Below are positions 7,385 through 13,215 of a stretch of 21,190 bases of DNA, one piece after another; position 1 is the stretch's first letter; each line of letters begins with the position of its first letter. The notes beneath the pieces were generated by a model. The model was not told the DNA's origin. It made no database searches and saw only the letters and a list, made by a program, of their open reading frames with translations. Origin of the DNA: an uncultured Oscillibacter sp. (GTDB taxonomy: Bacteria; Bacillota; Clostridia; Oscillospirales; Oscillospiraceae); assembly GCA_902476875.1 (NCBI GenBank), contig CABSFC010000042.1, positions 1 through 21,190 of the forward strand. The letters run 5' to 3'. The position numbers and the translations under genes are program-made.

Positions 7385-8806
7385 TTATTCTTTACCTGTC
7401 CAGCAGTATGTACAGATCTTGTCCCTGTCGATGCCGATGGCCTCCAGCAGCCCGTCCAGGGACTGGTAGCCCAGGGAGTCGAAGCCCAGCTCCTTGCAGA
7501 TGGTACGCAGCAGGCACTGGCCCCGCTCGGTCTTGGCGTCGGCGTATTCGTCCAGGTGCCGCTGCCCCTCGTCGCCCTCCAGGTCCTGGACGGTGCGGCG
7601 GGCCAGCAGCTCCATGTCGGAGTTGCTGCGGGAGAAATTCAGGTACTTGCAGCCGTACATGATGGGCGGGCAGGCGGAGCGCATGTGGACCTCCTCCGCG
7701 CCGCTCTCATACAGGAATTCCACCGTTTCCCGCAGCTGGGTGCCCCGGACGATGGAGTCGTCCACGAACAGCAGCTTCTTGCCCTCGATCAGCTCGGGCA
7801 CGGGGATCTGCTTCATCTTGGCCACCTGGTTCCGCACGTCCTGATTGGCAGGCATGAAGGACCGGGGCCAGGTGGGGGTATACTTCACGAAGGGCCGGGC
7901 GAAGGGCTTGCCGCTGCGGTTGGCGAAGCCGATGGCGTGGGGCAGGCCGGAGTCCGGCACGCCGGCCACGTAGTCCACCTTGGGAAGCCTCCCCTGGGCC
8001 ACCTCGTCCCGGGCCATGATCTCGCCGTTGCGGTAGCGCATGACCTCCACGTTGACGCCCTCGTAGTTGGAGTTGGGATAGCCGTAGTAAGTCCAGAGGA
8101 ACGCGCAGATGCGCATCTTGTCCCCGGCGGGGGAGAGGGACTCCACGCCCTCCGCCGTGATCCTTACGATCTCCCGGGGGCCCAGCTCATAGGCCGTCTG
8201 ATAGCCCAGCTTCTGATAGGCGAAGGATTCGAAGGACACGCAGTGCCCCTCGTCGTTTTTGCCCACCAGTACCGGCAGCCGCCCCAGCTTGTCCCGGGCG
8301 GCGATGATGCCCTCCGGCGTCAGCAGCAAAATGGTGGCGGAGCCGTCGATGATCTCCTGGGCGTGGCGGATGCCCTCCACCAGGGAATCCTTCTGGTTGA
8401 TCAGGGCGGCGGTCAGCTCCGAGGCGTTGACCTTGCCGTTGCTCTGTGCCATGAACTGGTGGCCCTGGCGGTCGAAATAGGTCTCCACCAGACTGTCCGC
8501 GTTGTTGATGATGCCGACGGTCGTGATGGCGTACAGCCCCAGGTGGGACCGCACCAGCAGGGGCTGGGGGTCCGTGTCGGAGATGCAGCCGATGCCGCTG
8601 CACCCGTGGAAATCCGCCAGATCCGATTCGAACTTGGTGCGGAACGGCGTGTTTTCAATGTTGTGGATCTGCCGCTGGAAGCCGGCGGCCGGGTCGTAGA
8701 TGGCCATGCCGCCCCTGCGGGTGCCCAGATGGGAGTGATAGTCGGTGCCGAAGAAAATGTCCAGTACGCAATCCCGCTTGGAGATCGCTCCAAAAAAACC
8801 GCCCAT
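7385..8806 (-). CDS. PurF-like amidotransferase paralogue lacking the glutaminase nucleophile
   Basis: This 473-aa protein is a second member of the glutamine PRPP amidotransferase family. Its C-terminal half has a full PRPP loop, LLFVDDSIVRGTQ (345-357), and VAGVPDSGLPHAIG near residue 280. Cysteines 234, 386, 465 and 468 match the Fe-S cluster ligands of PurF. The N-terminal half is an Ntn-like domain but begins MGGFFGAIS where PurF has Cys-Gly-Val-Phe-Gly, so the catalytic cysteine is gone. The HVRYGTTG glutamine-binding segment is replaced by GCISDTDPQP, and the TDSE segment by NASE. It can hardly release ammonia from glutamine. It may use free ammonia, partner with PurF, or have a regulatory role; none is shown here. 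It is encoded between purE and purC with its own AGGAGT site. Confidence 0.88.
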   Translation of the reverse strand: MGGFFGAISKRDCVLDIFFGTDYHSHLGTRRGGMAIYDPAAGFQRQIHNIENTPFRTKFESDLADFHGCSGIGCISDTDPQPLLVRSHLGLYAITTVGIINNADSLVETYFDRQGHQFMAQSNGKVNASELTAALINQKDSLVEGIRHAQEIIDGSATILLLTPEGIIAARDKLGRLPVLVGKNDEGHCVSFESFAYQKLGYQTAYELGPREIVRITAEGVESLSPAGDKMRICAFLWTYYGYPNSNYEGVNVEVMRYRNGEIMARDEVAQGRLPKVDYVAGVPDSGLPHAIGFANRSGKPFARPFVKYTPTWPRSFMPANQDVRNQVAKMKQIPVPELIEGKKLLFVDDSIVRGTQLRETVEFLYESGAEEVHMRSACPPIMYGCKYLNFSRSNSDMELLARRTVQDLEGDEGQRHLDEYADAKTERGQCLLRTICKELGFDSLGYQSLDGLLEAIGIDRDKICTYCWTGKE

Positions 8807-8852
8807 GTGCGTAACTCCTGTTGATGATTTTGCGGGGAAAAGGTCCCCTTAC

Positions 8853-9344
8853 TTATACCAGCTCAGCCTGTAATTTTGCCTCCTTCAGGGCAATTTGCCG
8901 CGACATTTCTTCCCGGGCATCGTCCAGTCTGGCGGCCAGGGCGTCGTCGGAGACGGCCAGGATCTGGGCGGCCAGCACGGCGGCGTTCTTGGCGCCGTTG
9001 ATGGCCACGGTGGCCACGGGGATGCCGCTGGGCATCTGGACGGTGGCAAGCAATGCGTCCAGCCCGTCCATGGCGCCGCCCTTCATGGGGATGCCGATGA
9101 CGGGCAGCGTGGAGTTTCCGGCGAAGGCCCCCGCCAGGTGGGCCGCCATGCCGGCGGCGCAGATCAGCACGCCGAAGCCGTTGGCCCGGGCGCCTCTGGC
9201 GAAGTCCGCCGCGGCGGCGGGGGTGCGGTGGGCGCTGAGGATGTGGGCCTCGTAGGGGATGCCGAAGGCCTCCAGCTGGGCGCAGGCGCCCTTGACCACG
9301 GGCCAGTCGGAATCGCTGCCCATAATGACTGCAACTTTTTTCAT
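8853..9344 (-). CDS. purE: N5-carboxyaminoimidazole ribonucleotide mutase, class I PurE
   Basis: PurE produces CAIR, the carboxylated AIR derivative, ahead of PurC. The 163-aa protein matches the class I family: VIMGSDSDWPVV at residues 6-17, SAHRTP near residue 37 with the catalytic His, CAAGMAAHLAGAFAGNSTLP and GLDALLATVQMPSGIPVATV. Class I enzymes normally work with PurK, which makes N5-CAIR, but no purK is present here. In high-CO2 anaerobic habitats some Clostridia appear to manage with PurE alone; that is general knowledge, not something shown by this sequence. The start ATG has AAGGAGG at ideal spacing, and the stop codon of the regulator gene lies within that site, so the regulator and purE are co-transcribed. 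Confidence 0.95.
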   Translation of the reverse strand: MKKVAVIMGSDSDWPVVKGACAQLEAFGIPYEAHILSAHRTPAAAADFARGARANGFGVLICAAGMAAHLAGAFAGNSTLPVIGIPMKGGAMDGLDALLATVQMPSGIPVATVAINGAKNAAVLAAQILAVSDDALAARLDDAREEMSRQIALKEAKLQAELV

Positions 9345-9354
9345 GTCGTCCTCC

Positions 9355-10080
9355 TTACAGCTTTTTGCGCATCACGGTGTGGCGGAAGAAGCCGTCCGCG
9401 AAATACTCCGAGGAGCAGAACACCGGTTTGCCGTCGATATCGAAGTCCACTTCGTCCATGTGCAGCAGAGGGGTGCCCACGGGGATCTGGAAGATCTCCG
9501 CCAGGGCGGCGTCCGCCACCATGGGCCGCAGGTCCGTCAGGTCCAGGTAGGGGTAAACGCCGCAGAACTGCTGCAAAAAGTGGAAGATGGGCAGCTTCAG
9601 GTCCTTGATGGTGTAATCGCCCTGGGCCAGGGCCTTCTCCACCACGTCCTCGCAGTAGATGGCGGGCCTGCCGTCGGCGGTGCAGAGGCGGGCGACGCGG
9701 ATGATGGGGGTACCCTCCGGGAGCTGGAGCCGGGCCGCGATCCTGGCGTCCGCCACGCTCTCGGACACCTGGACGGAGGCCACGGCGGGGGTGAAGCCGC
9801 TCTGGCGGATCATGTCCAGGAACTCAACCTCGATGTCCATGCGGGTCTGAACGTCCAGCACGTGCCGGTTGATGATGGTGCCCACACCGTGGCGGCGGGT
9901 GATGAAGCCCTCCCGCTCCAGGGAGGCCAGGATGTCCCGCAGCTGGGTGCGGCTGATGCCCAGCTTTTCCGCCAGGGCGCTCTCCCGGGGAAGCCGCTCG
10001 CGGGAGGCGTACTCCCCCTCCCGCATGGCGGCGAGAAGCTGGGCGCGGATGGTCTTGGACTGGGACGGCTGAGTGCTCAT
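9355..10080 (-). CDS. GntR-family regulator, HutC/UTRA subfamily, first gene of the purine operon
   Basis: The 241-aa protein has an N-terminal winged helix-turn-helix (about residues 10-75) with the typical GntR pattern RLPRESALAEKLGISRTQLR followed by REGFITRRHGVGTII. The C-terminal part (about 90-241) looks like a UTRA ligand-binding domain, with EGTPIIRVARLCTADGRPA near residue 130 and GTPLLHMDEVDFDIDGKPV near residue 200. The ATG at 10080 is preferred over one at 10101 because GAGGTGA lies seven bases before it. The gene is first in the purine operon and sits directly below a promoter with an inverted repeat, so it most likely controls itself and the pur genes. Its effector is unknown; a purine intermediate or nucleotide is the natural guess. 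UTRA proteins sense many small molecules, so this is inference. Confidence 0.9.
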   Translation of the reverse strand: MSTQPSQSKTIRAQLLAAMREGEYASRERLPRESALAEKLGISRTQLRDILASLEREGFITRRHGVGTIINRHVLDVQTRMDIEVEFLDMIRQSGFTPAVASVQVSESVADARIAARLQLPEGTPIIRVARLCTADGRPAIYCEDVVEKALAQGDYTIKDLKLPIFHFLQQFCGVYPYLDLTDLRPMVADAALAEIFQIPVGTPLLHMDEVDFDIDGKPVFCSSEYFADGFFRHTVMRKKL

Positions 10081-10101
10081 TTGATTCACCTCATATGTCA
10101 A

Positions 10102-10133
10102 AATAGGTACTACCCTTAAAGGTCATACCTATT
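10102..10133. promoter_or_regulatory. Probable operator of the purine operon regulator
   Basis: The perfect inverted repeat aataggta (10102-10109) and tacctatt (10126-10133) has a 16-base spacer. Inside it are two smaller palindromic boxes, ggtactacc (10106-10114) and ggtcatacc (10121-10129), separated by six bases. The repeat overlaps the -10 element and the expected start site of the operon promoter. A dimer pair of the adjacent GntR-type protein bound here would block transcription. Confidence 0.7.
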
Positions 10134-10159
10134 GTATCGAATTTACGGCTATCCCGCAA
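10131..10159 (-). promoter_or_regulatory. Promoter of the purine operon
   Basis: Reading on the minus strand, a TTGCGG -35 (10154-10159) is followed after exactly 17 bases by a TACAAT -10 (10131-10136). Transcription would start near 10124, within the inverted repeat, giving a leader of roughly 45 bases. This leader is too short to hold a purine riboswitch. Confidence 0.65.
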
Positions 10160-10265
10160 TTGGCAGATTTGACAGTTTGCGACGCTCTTTTGCAGACTGG
10201 CTTGGCAAGCTGCACGAGGATGGCCTCCACCGCGGCGCGGGCCGGATTTTCGTGGGATTTGCCTG

Positions 10266-10293
10266 TGGACAAATGGGGGGACCCTGCTATAAT
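10266..10293 (+). promoter_or_regulatory. Promoter of the shikimate-kinase-like gene
   Basis: A TGGACA -35 (10266-10271) and a perfect TATAAT -10 (10288-10293) are separated by 16 bases. The start site would be near 10300, about 67 bases before the likely GTG start codon. It is divergent from the purine operon promoter. Confidence 0.7.
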
Positions 10294-10366
10294 AATTCCC
10301 ACAAACAGGGGCCTGGAGGTCCCGCCGCCTCCGGGCGGCAAGCCTGAAAACGGATCGGTGAGACGT

Positions 10367-10879
10367 GTGAAGAACATCATTTTGATCGGCATGCCCGGCA
10401 CGGGCAAGAGCGTGGTGGGCAGGGCCCTGGCGGAGCGGCTGGGCTACGCCTTTGTGGACGTGGACGATTTGATCGCGGAGGACGCCGGCATGTCCCTGGC
10501 GGAGCTTTTGCGGGCCGGGGGACTGGAGGCGTTTCTGGCCGTGGAGGACCGGATCGGCCGGGAGCTGGACCGCGAGAACGCGGTCATCGCCACCGGCGGC
10601 AGCATGGTGCTGTCCGCCGAGGCCATGGCGCATTTGAAGGAAAACGGCGTGGCCGTCTGGCTGGAGACGCCCTTCTCCCAGATCACGGAGCGGATGCCGG
10701 AGGACCTGACGGACCGGGGCATCGCCGCCCCCTCCGGCATGACCCTGCGGGAGATCTACGAGCAGCGGGCGCCGCTGTACGCCCGGTACGCGGACCTGAT
10801 CGTGGCCAGCCGGGACGGCGAGGACGACACCGCCCGCCAGGTGGAGGAGGTCATGCGAACGGTGGGGATGGGGCTTTGA
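10367..10879 (+). CDS. Shikimate-kinase-like P-loop kinase
   Basis: The 170-aa protein has a Walker A loop LIGMPGTGKSVVG at residues 5-17 and the VDVDDLI acidic motif near residue 31, the layout of shikimate kinase, which phosphorylates shikimate with ATP in aromatic amino acid synthesis. The late QRAPLYARYADLIV segment with its Arg is also kept. Some substrate residues differ from classic AroK: the GFR motif reads AFL, the Gly-Gly-Gly motif reads ATGGSMV, and the lid has TDRGIAAPSG in place of RPLL. A variant branch with these features is commonly annotated as shikimate kinase; its substrate is uncertain to me. The start is a GTG at 10367; a GTG at 10358 is possible, and neither has a strong ribosome binding site. 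The frame is open further upstream but crosses the promoter. Confidence 0.75.
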   Translation: MKNIILIGMPGTGKSVVGRALAERLGYAFVDVDDLIAEDAGMSLAELLRAGGLEAFLAVEDRIGRELDRENAVIATGGSMVLSAEAMAHLKENGVAVWLETPFSQITERMPEDLTDRGIAAPSGMTLREIYEQRAPLYARYADLIVASRDGEDDTARQVEEVMRTVGMGL

Positions 10880-10901
10880 TGTCGAAATCCGACGCTTTTC
10901 G

Positions 10902-10930
10902 TTGCAATCTTCCGCCGAAGGACGTATAAT
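10902..10930 (+). promoter_or_regulatory. Promoter of the SLH/Ig-like protein gene
   Basis: TTGCAA (10902-10907) and a perfect TATAAT (10925-10930) are spaced by 17 bases, a near-ideal vegetative promoter. The start would be near 10937, leaving a leader of about 37 bases that holds a GAGGAAG ribosome binding site. Confidence 0.8.
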
Positions 10931-10973
10931 GTCCTCATAGAGCCACAAGACCGACGGAAGAGAGGAAGAGCCC

Positions 10974-11867
10974 ATGAAAAAACGACTTTCCAGGCTGCTG
11001 GCGCTGGCGCTGTGCGCCTGCTTTGCGCTGGGGCCGGCGGCCCGGGCCGCCGGCACGGAGCCCGCCGCCACGCGGGGCCAGTTCATCCAGCAGCTGTACG
11101 ATGCCTGTCAGGCGCGAAACGGGTATCCGGGCAGCGCGGACCCGGTGGCGTGGGCCACCGCGCTGGGCGTGGTCCAGGGCTATGCCGACGGCGGCATCCA
11201 CGCGGACGCGGCCATCACCCGGACCCAAATGGCGGTGATGCTGTACCGCTACGCCGGCATGTCCGGCCTGAAGACGCTGATTCCCAGCGTCCTGCCCACG
11301 GGGGTCCTGGATGGGTATACGGACGCGTCCTCCGTGCCCGCGTGGGCGGCCACGGAGGTGAAGTGGGCGGTGTACGCGGGACTGTGGTTCTCCGGCAGCG
11401 CCGCGCGGCTGGGCCCCGGGGACACGGTGTCCAGGGCGGAGTGCGAGACCGCCGTCATGGCGATCTACGCCGGCGGCGCCGTGCTGGAGACGGACTGGGA
11501 CAACTACAATCTGGCGTCCGACGCCAGACTGACGCTGGATGGGGCCTCCGCCAACAAGGTGACGTTCACCATTCGAAACAGCGGCACGGACTGGCTGAAC
11601 TGTGAGGAGAACAGCTGCCTGTACAGAAAGGTCAACGGCGGATGGTACCTGCTCAGGTTCTTTGCGCTGCCGCAGACCGGCGGGATCACGGTGGACCCCG
11701 GCGCGGGCCTGACCCGGGAGCAGCTGTATTGGAACAGCAGTCTGGCGGTGTCCCTGCCAGCGGGAGAGTACCGGATCGCGCAGAAGCTCCAGCGGGGCGC
11801 CACGCCCCACAGCGTCGCGCTGTACCGCACGGAGTGCCGCCTGTCGGCGGACTTCACCCTTTCATAA
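10974..11867 (+). CDS. Secreted protein with SLH-like repeats and an Ig-like C-terminal domain
   Basis: The 297-aa protein begins with a clear signal peptide (basic KKRLSR, a hydrophobic core, and a likely cut near Ala25-Ala26). Two divergent S-layer-homology-like segments follow, at about residues 32-95 (ending AITRTQMAVMLYRYAGM) and 112-167 (with VPAWAATEVKWAVYAGLW and VSRAECETAVMAIYA). SLH repeats usually come in threes and bind cell wall polymers, so anchoring here may be weak or need a partner. The C-terminal part (about 178-297) has strand-rich sequence with KVTFTIRNSGTDWLNCEE and KVNGGWYLLRFF, which resembles Ig-like domains of Firmicute surface proteins. It has its own strong promoter and terminator, so it is transcribed alone. 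Its function is unknown. Confidence 0.75.
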   Translation: MKKRLSRLLALALCACFALGPAARAAGTEPAATRGQFIQQLYDACQARNGYPGSADPVAWATALGVVQGYADGGIHADAAITRTQMAVMLYRYAGMSGLKTLIPSVLPTGVLDGYTDASSVPAWAATEVKWAVYAGLWFSGSAARLGPGDTVSRAECETAVMAIYAGGAVLETDWDNYNLASDARLTLDGASANKVTFTIRNSGTDWLNCEENSCLYRKVNGGWYLLRFFALPQTGGITVDPGAGLTREQLYWNSSLAVSLPAGEYRIAQKLQRGATPHSVALYRTECRLSADFTLS

Positions 11868-11871
11868 CCAT

Positions 11872-11906
11872 AAAAAATTCGCCCGGTCTGACCGGGCGAA
11901 TTTTTT
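11872..11906. terminator. Rho-independent terminator after the SLH/Ig-like gene
   Basis: A perfect 16-bp stem (11872-11887 with 11891-11906) encloses a three-base loop. The GC core is flanked by A-run and T-run arms, so it can work in both directions. It begins five bases after the stop codon. Confidence 0.93.
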
Positions 11907-11917
11907 TGAATACCCCC

Positions 11918-11948
11918 TTGACTATGACGTTGCGTCATAGATTACACT
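11918..11948 (+). promoter_or_regulatory. MerR-type promoter and operator in front of the truncated merR gene
   Basis: TTGACT (11918-11923) and TACACT (11943-11948) are separated by 19 bases, the long spacer typical of promoters twisted open by MerR proteins. A perfect inverted repeat, ctatgacg (11922-11929) and cgtcatag (11933-11940), fills the spacer. The operator looks intact although the regulator gene behind it is cut short. Confidence 0.8.
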
Positions 11949-11967
11949 CCCAGGTGAGGCGCGGCAC

Positions 11968-12090
11968 ATGAGACTGTCCGTCAGCCAGATGGCAAACGCG
12001 ACCGGGGTGAGCGTACGCGTCCTGCACGCCTACGACCAGATCGGCGTGCTCTGTTCGGAAACGGCGGCGGATTCCGGCTACCGCTGGTAT
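11968..12090 (+). pseudogene. MerR-family regulator, 5' fragment only
   Basis: The frame gives MRLSVSQMANATGVSVRVL and then HAYDQIGVL and SGYRWY, a typical MerR helix-turn-helix and the start of the wing, with GGTGAGG as ribosome binding site. After about residue 41 the similarity stops abruptly: the expected wing and second helix-turn-helix, coiled coil and sensor domain are missing. The same frame stays open for over 1,200 codons, but only because it runs antisense through trxB and nrdD. The break point coincides with the end of a second fragment coming from the opposite strand, so a deletion has joined two genes. The remaining peptide could bind DNA only poorly, if at all. Confidence 0.8.
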
Positions 12091-12093
12091 AAG

Positions 12094-12246
12094 GGGGCGG
12101 ATGGCCTCCTCCAGGAGCGGCAGGAAGCCGGGGTAGCCGCGGTCCATCAGAGTCAGGCCGCTGTCATGGCGGATCAGGGTGGGAAAGAGGGATTTTTGGC
12201 GGCCCTCATGAGAAAAAGTAAGCTCCAGAGGGATGATCTGGTCCAT
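12094..12246 (-). pseudogene. MBL-fold hydrolase, N-terminal fragment only
   Basis: On the minus strand the frame starting at 12246 gives MDQIIPLELTF, SLFPTLIRHDSGLTLMDRG and YPGFLPLLEEAIRP, which resembles the first 50 residues of a metallo-beta-lactamase-fold hydrolase, including the early D-x-G-Y-P-G turn. The metal-binding HxHxDH motif that should follow is absent, because the sequence meets the MerR fragment at about 12091-12097. The start lies 12 bases after the trxB stop with a GAGGCGGG site, so it was once the downstream partner of trxB. The assignment rests on pattern memory of the N-terminal motif. Confidence 0.65.
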
Positions 12247-12258
12247 TGCCCGCCCGCC

Positions 12259-13161
12259 TCATCCGCAGTACCGGCAGGCCGCCAGCGCCGCCACGGCGCC
12301 GTCGGCGCAGGCGGTGGTCAGCTGGCGGACCTCCTTGGACCGGCAGTCCCCGGCGGCGAAGATGCCCTTGGCGGCGGTCCGGCAGTCCTCTCCGGCGGGG
12401 ATGAAGCCCGCGCCGTCCGCCACACCCAGCGATTGCGCCAGAGCGGCCTCCGGCTGCTGGCCCACGGCCTGGAACAGGCCGTCCACCGCCAGCTCCGCCG
12501 TCTCTCCGGTGGTCACGTTCCGCAGCAGCAGGCCCGTCAGGGCAGCGCCGCCCCGCAGGGCCTCCACCACCGTGTCCAGAATAAAGGTCACATTCTCCCG
12601 CTTTTCCAGGGCCTTCACCAGAATGGGGTCGCCCCGGAACTGGCCCCGGCGGTGGATCAGCGTCACATGGCGGCACAGGTCGGCCAGAAACAGCGCGTCC
12701 TGCAGGGCGGTATTGCCGCCGCCGCAGACCGCGACGGTTTTCCCCTCGTAAAAGGCGCCGTCGCACACCGCGCAGAAGGAGACGCCGGGCAGCGTGTCCT
12801 CCCCCGCGAGACCCAGGGAGCGGTGCTTCATGCCGGTGGCCAGGATCAGCGCCGTGCAGGTGTAGGCGCCGTAGTCCGTCACCACGGTTTTGGGGGAGCC
12901 GTCCCGGATTTCCAGGACCTCCTCCAGCTCGATGCGGGCGCCCAGGTCCTCGGCCTGGGTGTACAGCCGCTCCGCCAGCTCGATGCCGGAGACGCCGGGG
13001 AGGCCGGGGAAGTTGTCCACCCGGGGCGACGTGGCGATCTGTCCGCCGATGGACGTCTTCTCCAGCACCAGGACGGACTTGCCCGCCCGGCGGGCGTAGA
13101 TGGCGGCAGTGAGCCCGGCGGGGCCGCCGCCCACGATGAGGATGTCGAAGTGCTCGCTCAT
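12259..13161 (-). CDS. trxB: Thioredoxin reductase (NADPH-type FAD protein)
   Basis: This enzyme passes electrons from NADPH through FAD and a disulfide to thioredoxin-like proteins. The 300-aa protein has the FAD motif ILIVGGGPAGLTAAIYARRAG at the N-terminus, written here as its core GGGPAG, a redox-active CAVC pair near residue 130, the NADPH motif CGGGNTALQDA near residue 145, IHRRGQFRGDP with the arginines that grip the NADPH phosphate, and a C-terminal GIFAAGD FAD motif. Length and order are normal. AAGGAG precedes the ATG. It lies 54 bases downstream of nrdD and is separated from it by a terminator-like hairpin. Its partner may be the glutaredoxin-like domain fused to NrdD, or a thioredoxin encoded elsewhere. 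Confidence 0.93.
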   Translation of the reverse strand: MSEHFDILIVGGGPAGLTAAIYARRAGKSVLVLEKTSIGGQIATSPRVDNFPGLPGVSGIELAERLYTQAEDLGARIELEEVLEIRDGSPKTVVTDYGAYTCTALILATGMKHRSLGLAGEDTLPGVSFCAVCDGAFYEGKTVAVCGGGNTALQDALFLADLCRHVTLIHRRGQFRGDPILVKALEKRENVTFILDTVVEALRGGAALTGLLLRNVTTGETAELAVDGLFQAVGQQPEAALAQSLGVADGAGFIPAGEDCRTAAKGIFAAGDCRSKEVRQLTTACADGAVAALAACRYCG

Positions 13162-13179
13162 ATGGTACTCCTTTGGTAC

Positions 13180-13210
13180 AAAAACGGAGGGAACGCGTTC
13201 CCTCCGTTTT
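13180..13210 (-). terminator. Hairpin terminator between nrdD and trxB
   Basis: A perfect 30-base palindrome (arms 13181-13195 and 13196-13210) ends in five T residues on the minus strand. It begins five bases after the nrdD stop. It probably ends most nrdD transcripts and lets a fraction continue into trxB, since only 18 bases lie between it and the trxB start. Confidence 0.8.
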
Positions 13211-13215
13211 GGATT

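Noticed and set aside
5140..8824. Long plus-strand frames opposite purF and the purF-like gene
   Set aside because: Same antisense artefact; no recognisable motif and no ribosome binding site.
8833..8849. Small stem (gggga/tcccc) between purE and the purF-like gene
   Set aside because: Only five pairs and no clear T-run; too weak to call a terminator or attenuator.
10096..10101. TTGACA on the minus strand just ahead of the regulator start
   Set aside because: Its matching -10 would fall inside the coding region without a good hexamer, so the TTGCGG/TACAAT pair upstream is preferred.
10081..10130. Possible purine riboswitch in the operon leader
   Set aside because: The predicted leader is only about 45 bases and shows an operator-like repeat, not the three-helix purine aptamer with its conserved loops.
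10160..10366. N-terminal extension of the shikimate-kinase-like gene
   Set aside because: The frame is open but crosses a good promoter (10266-10293), and the family begins with the segment coded from 10367.
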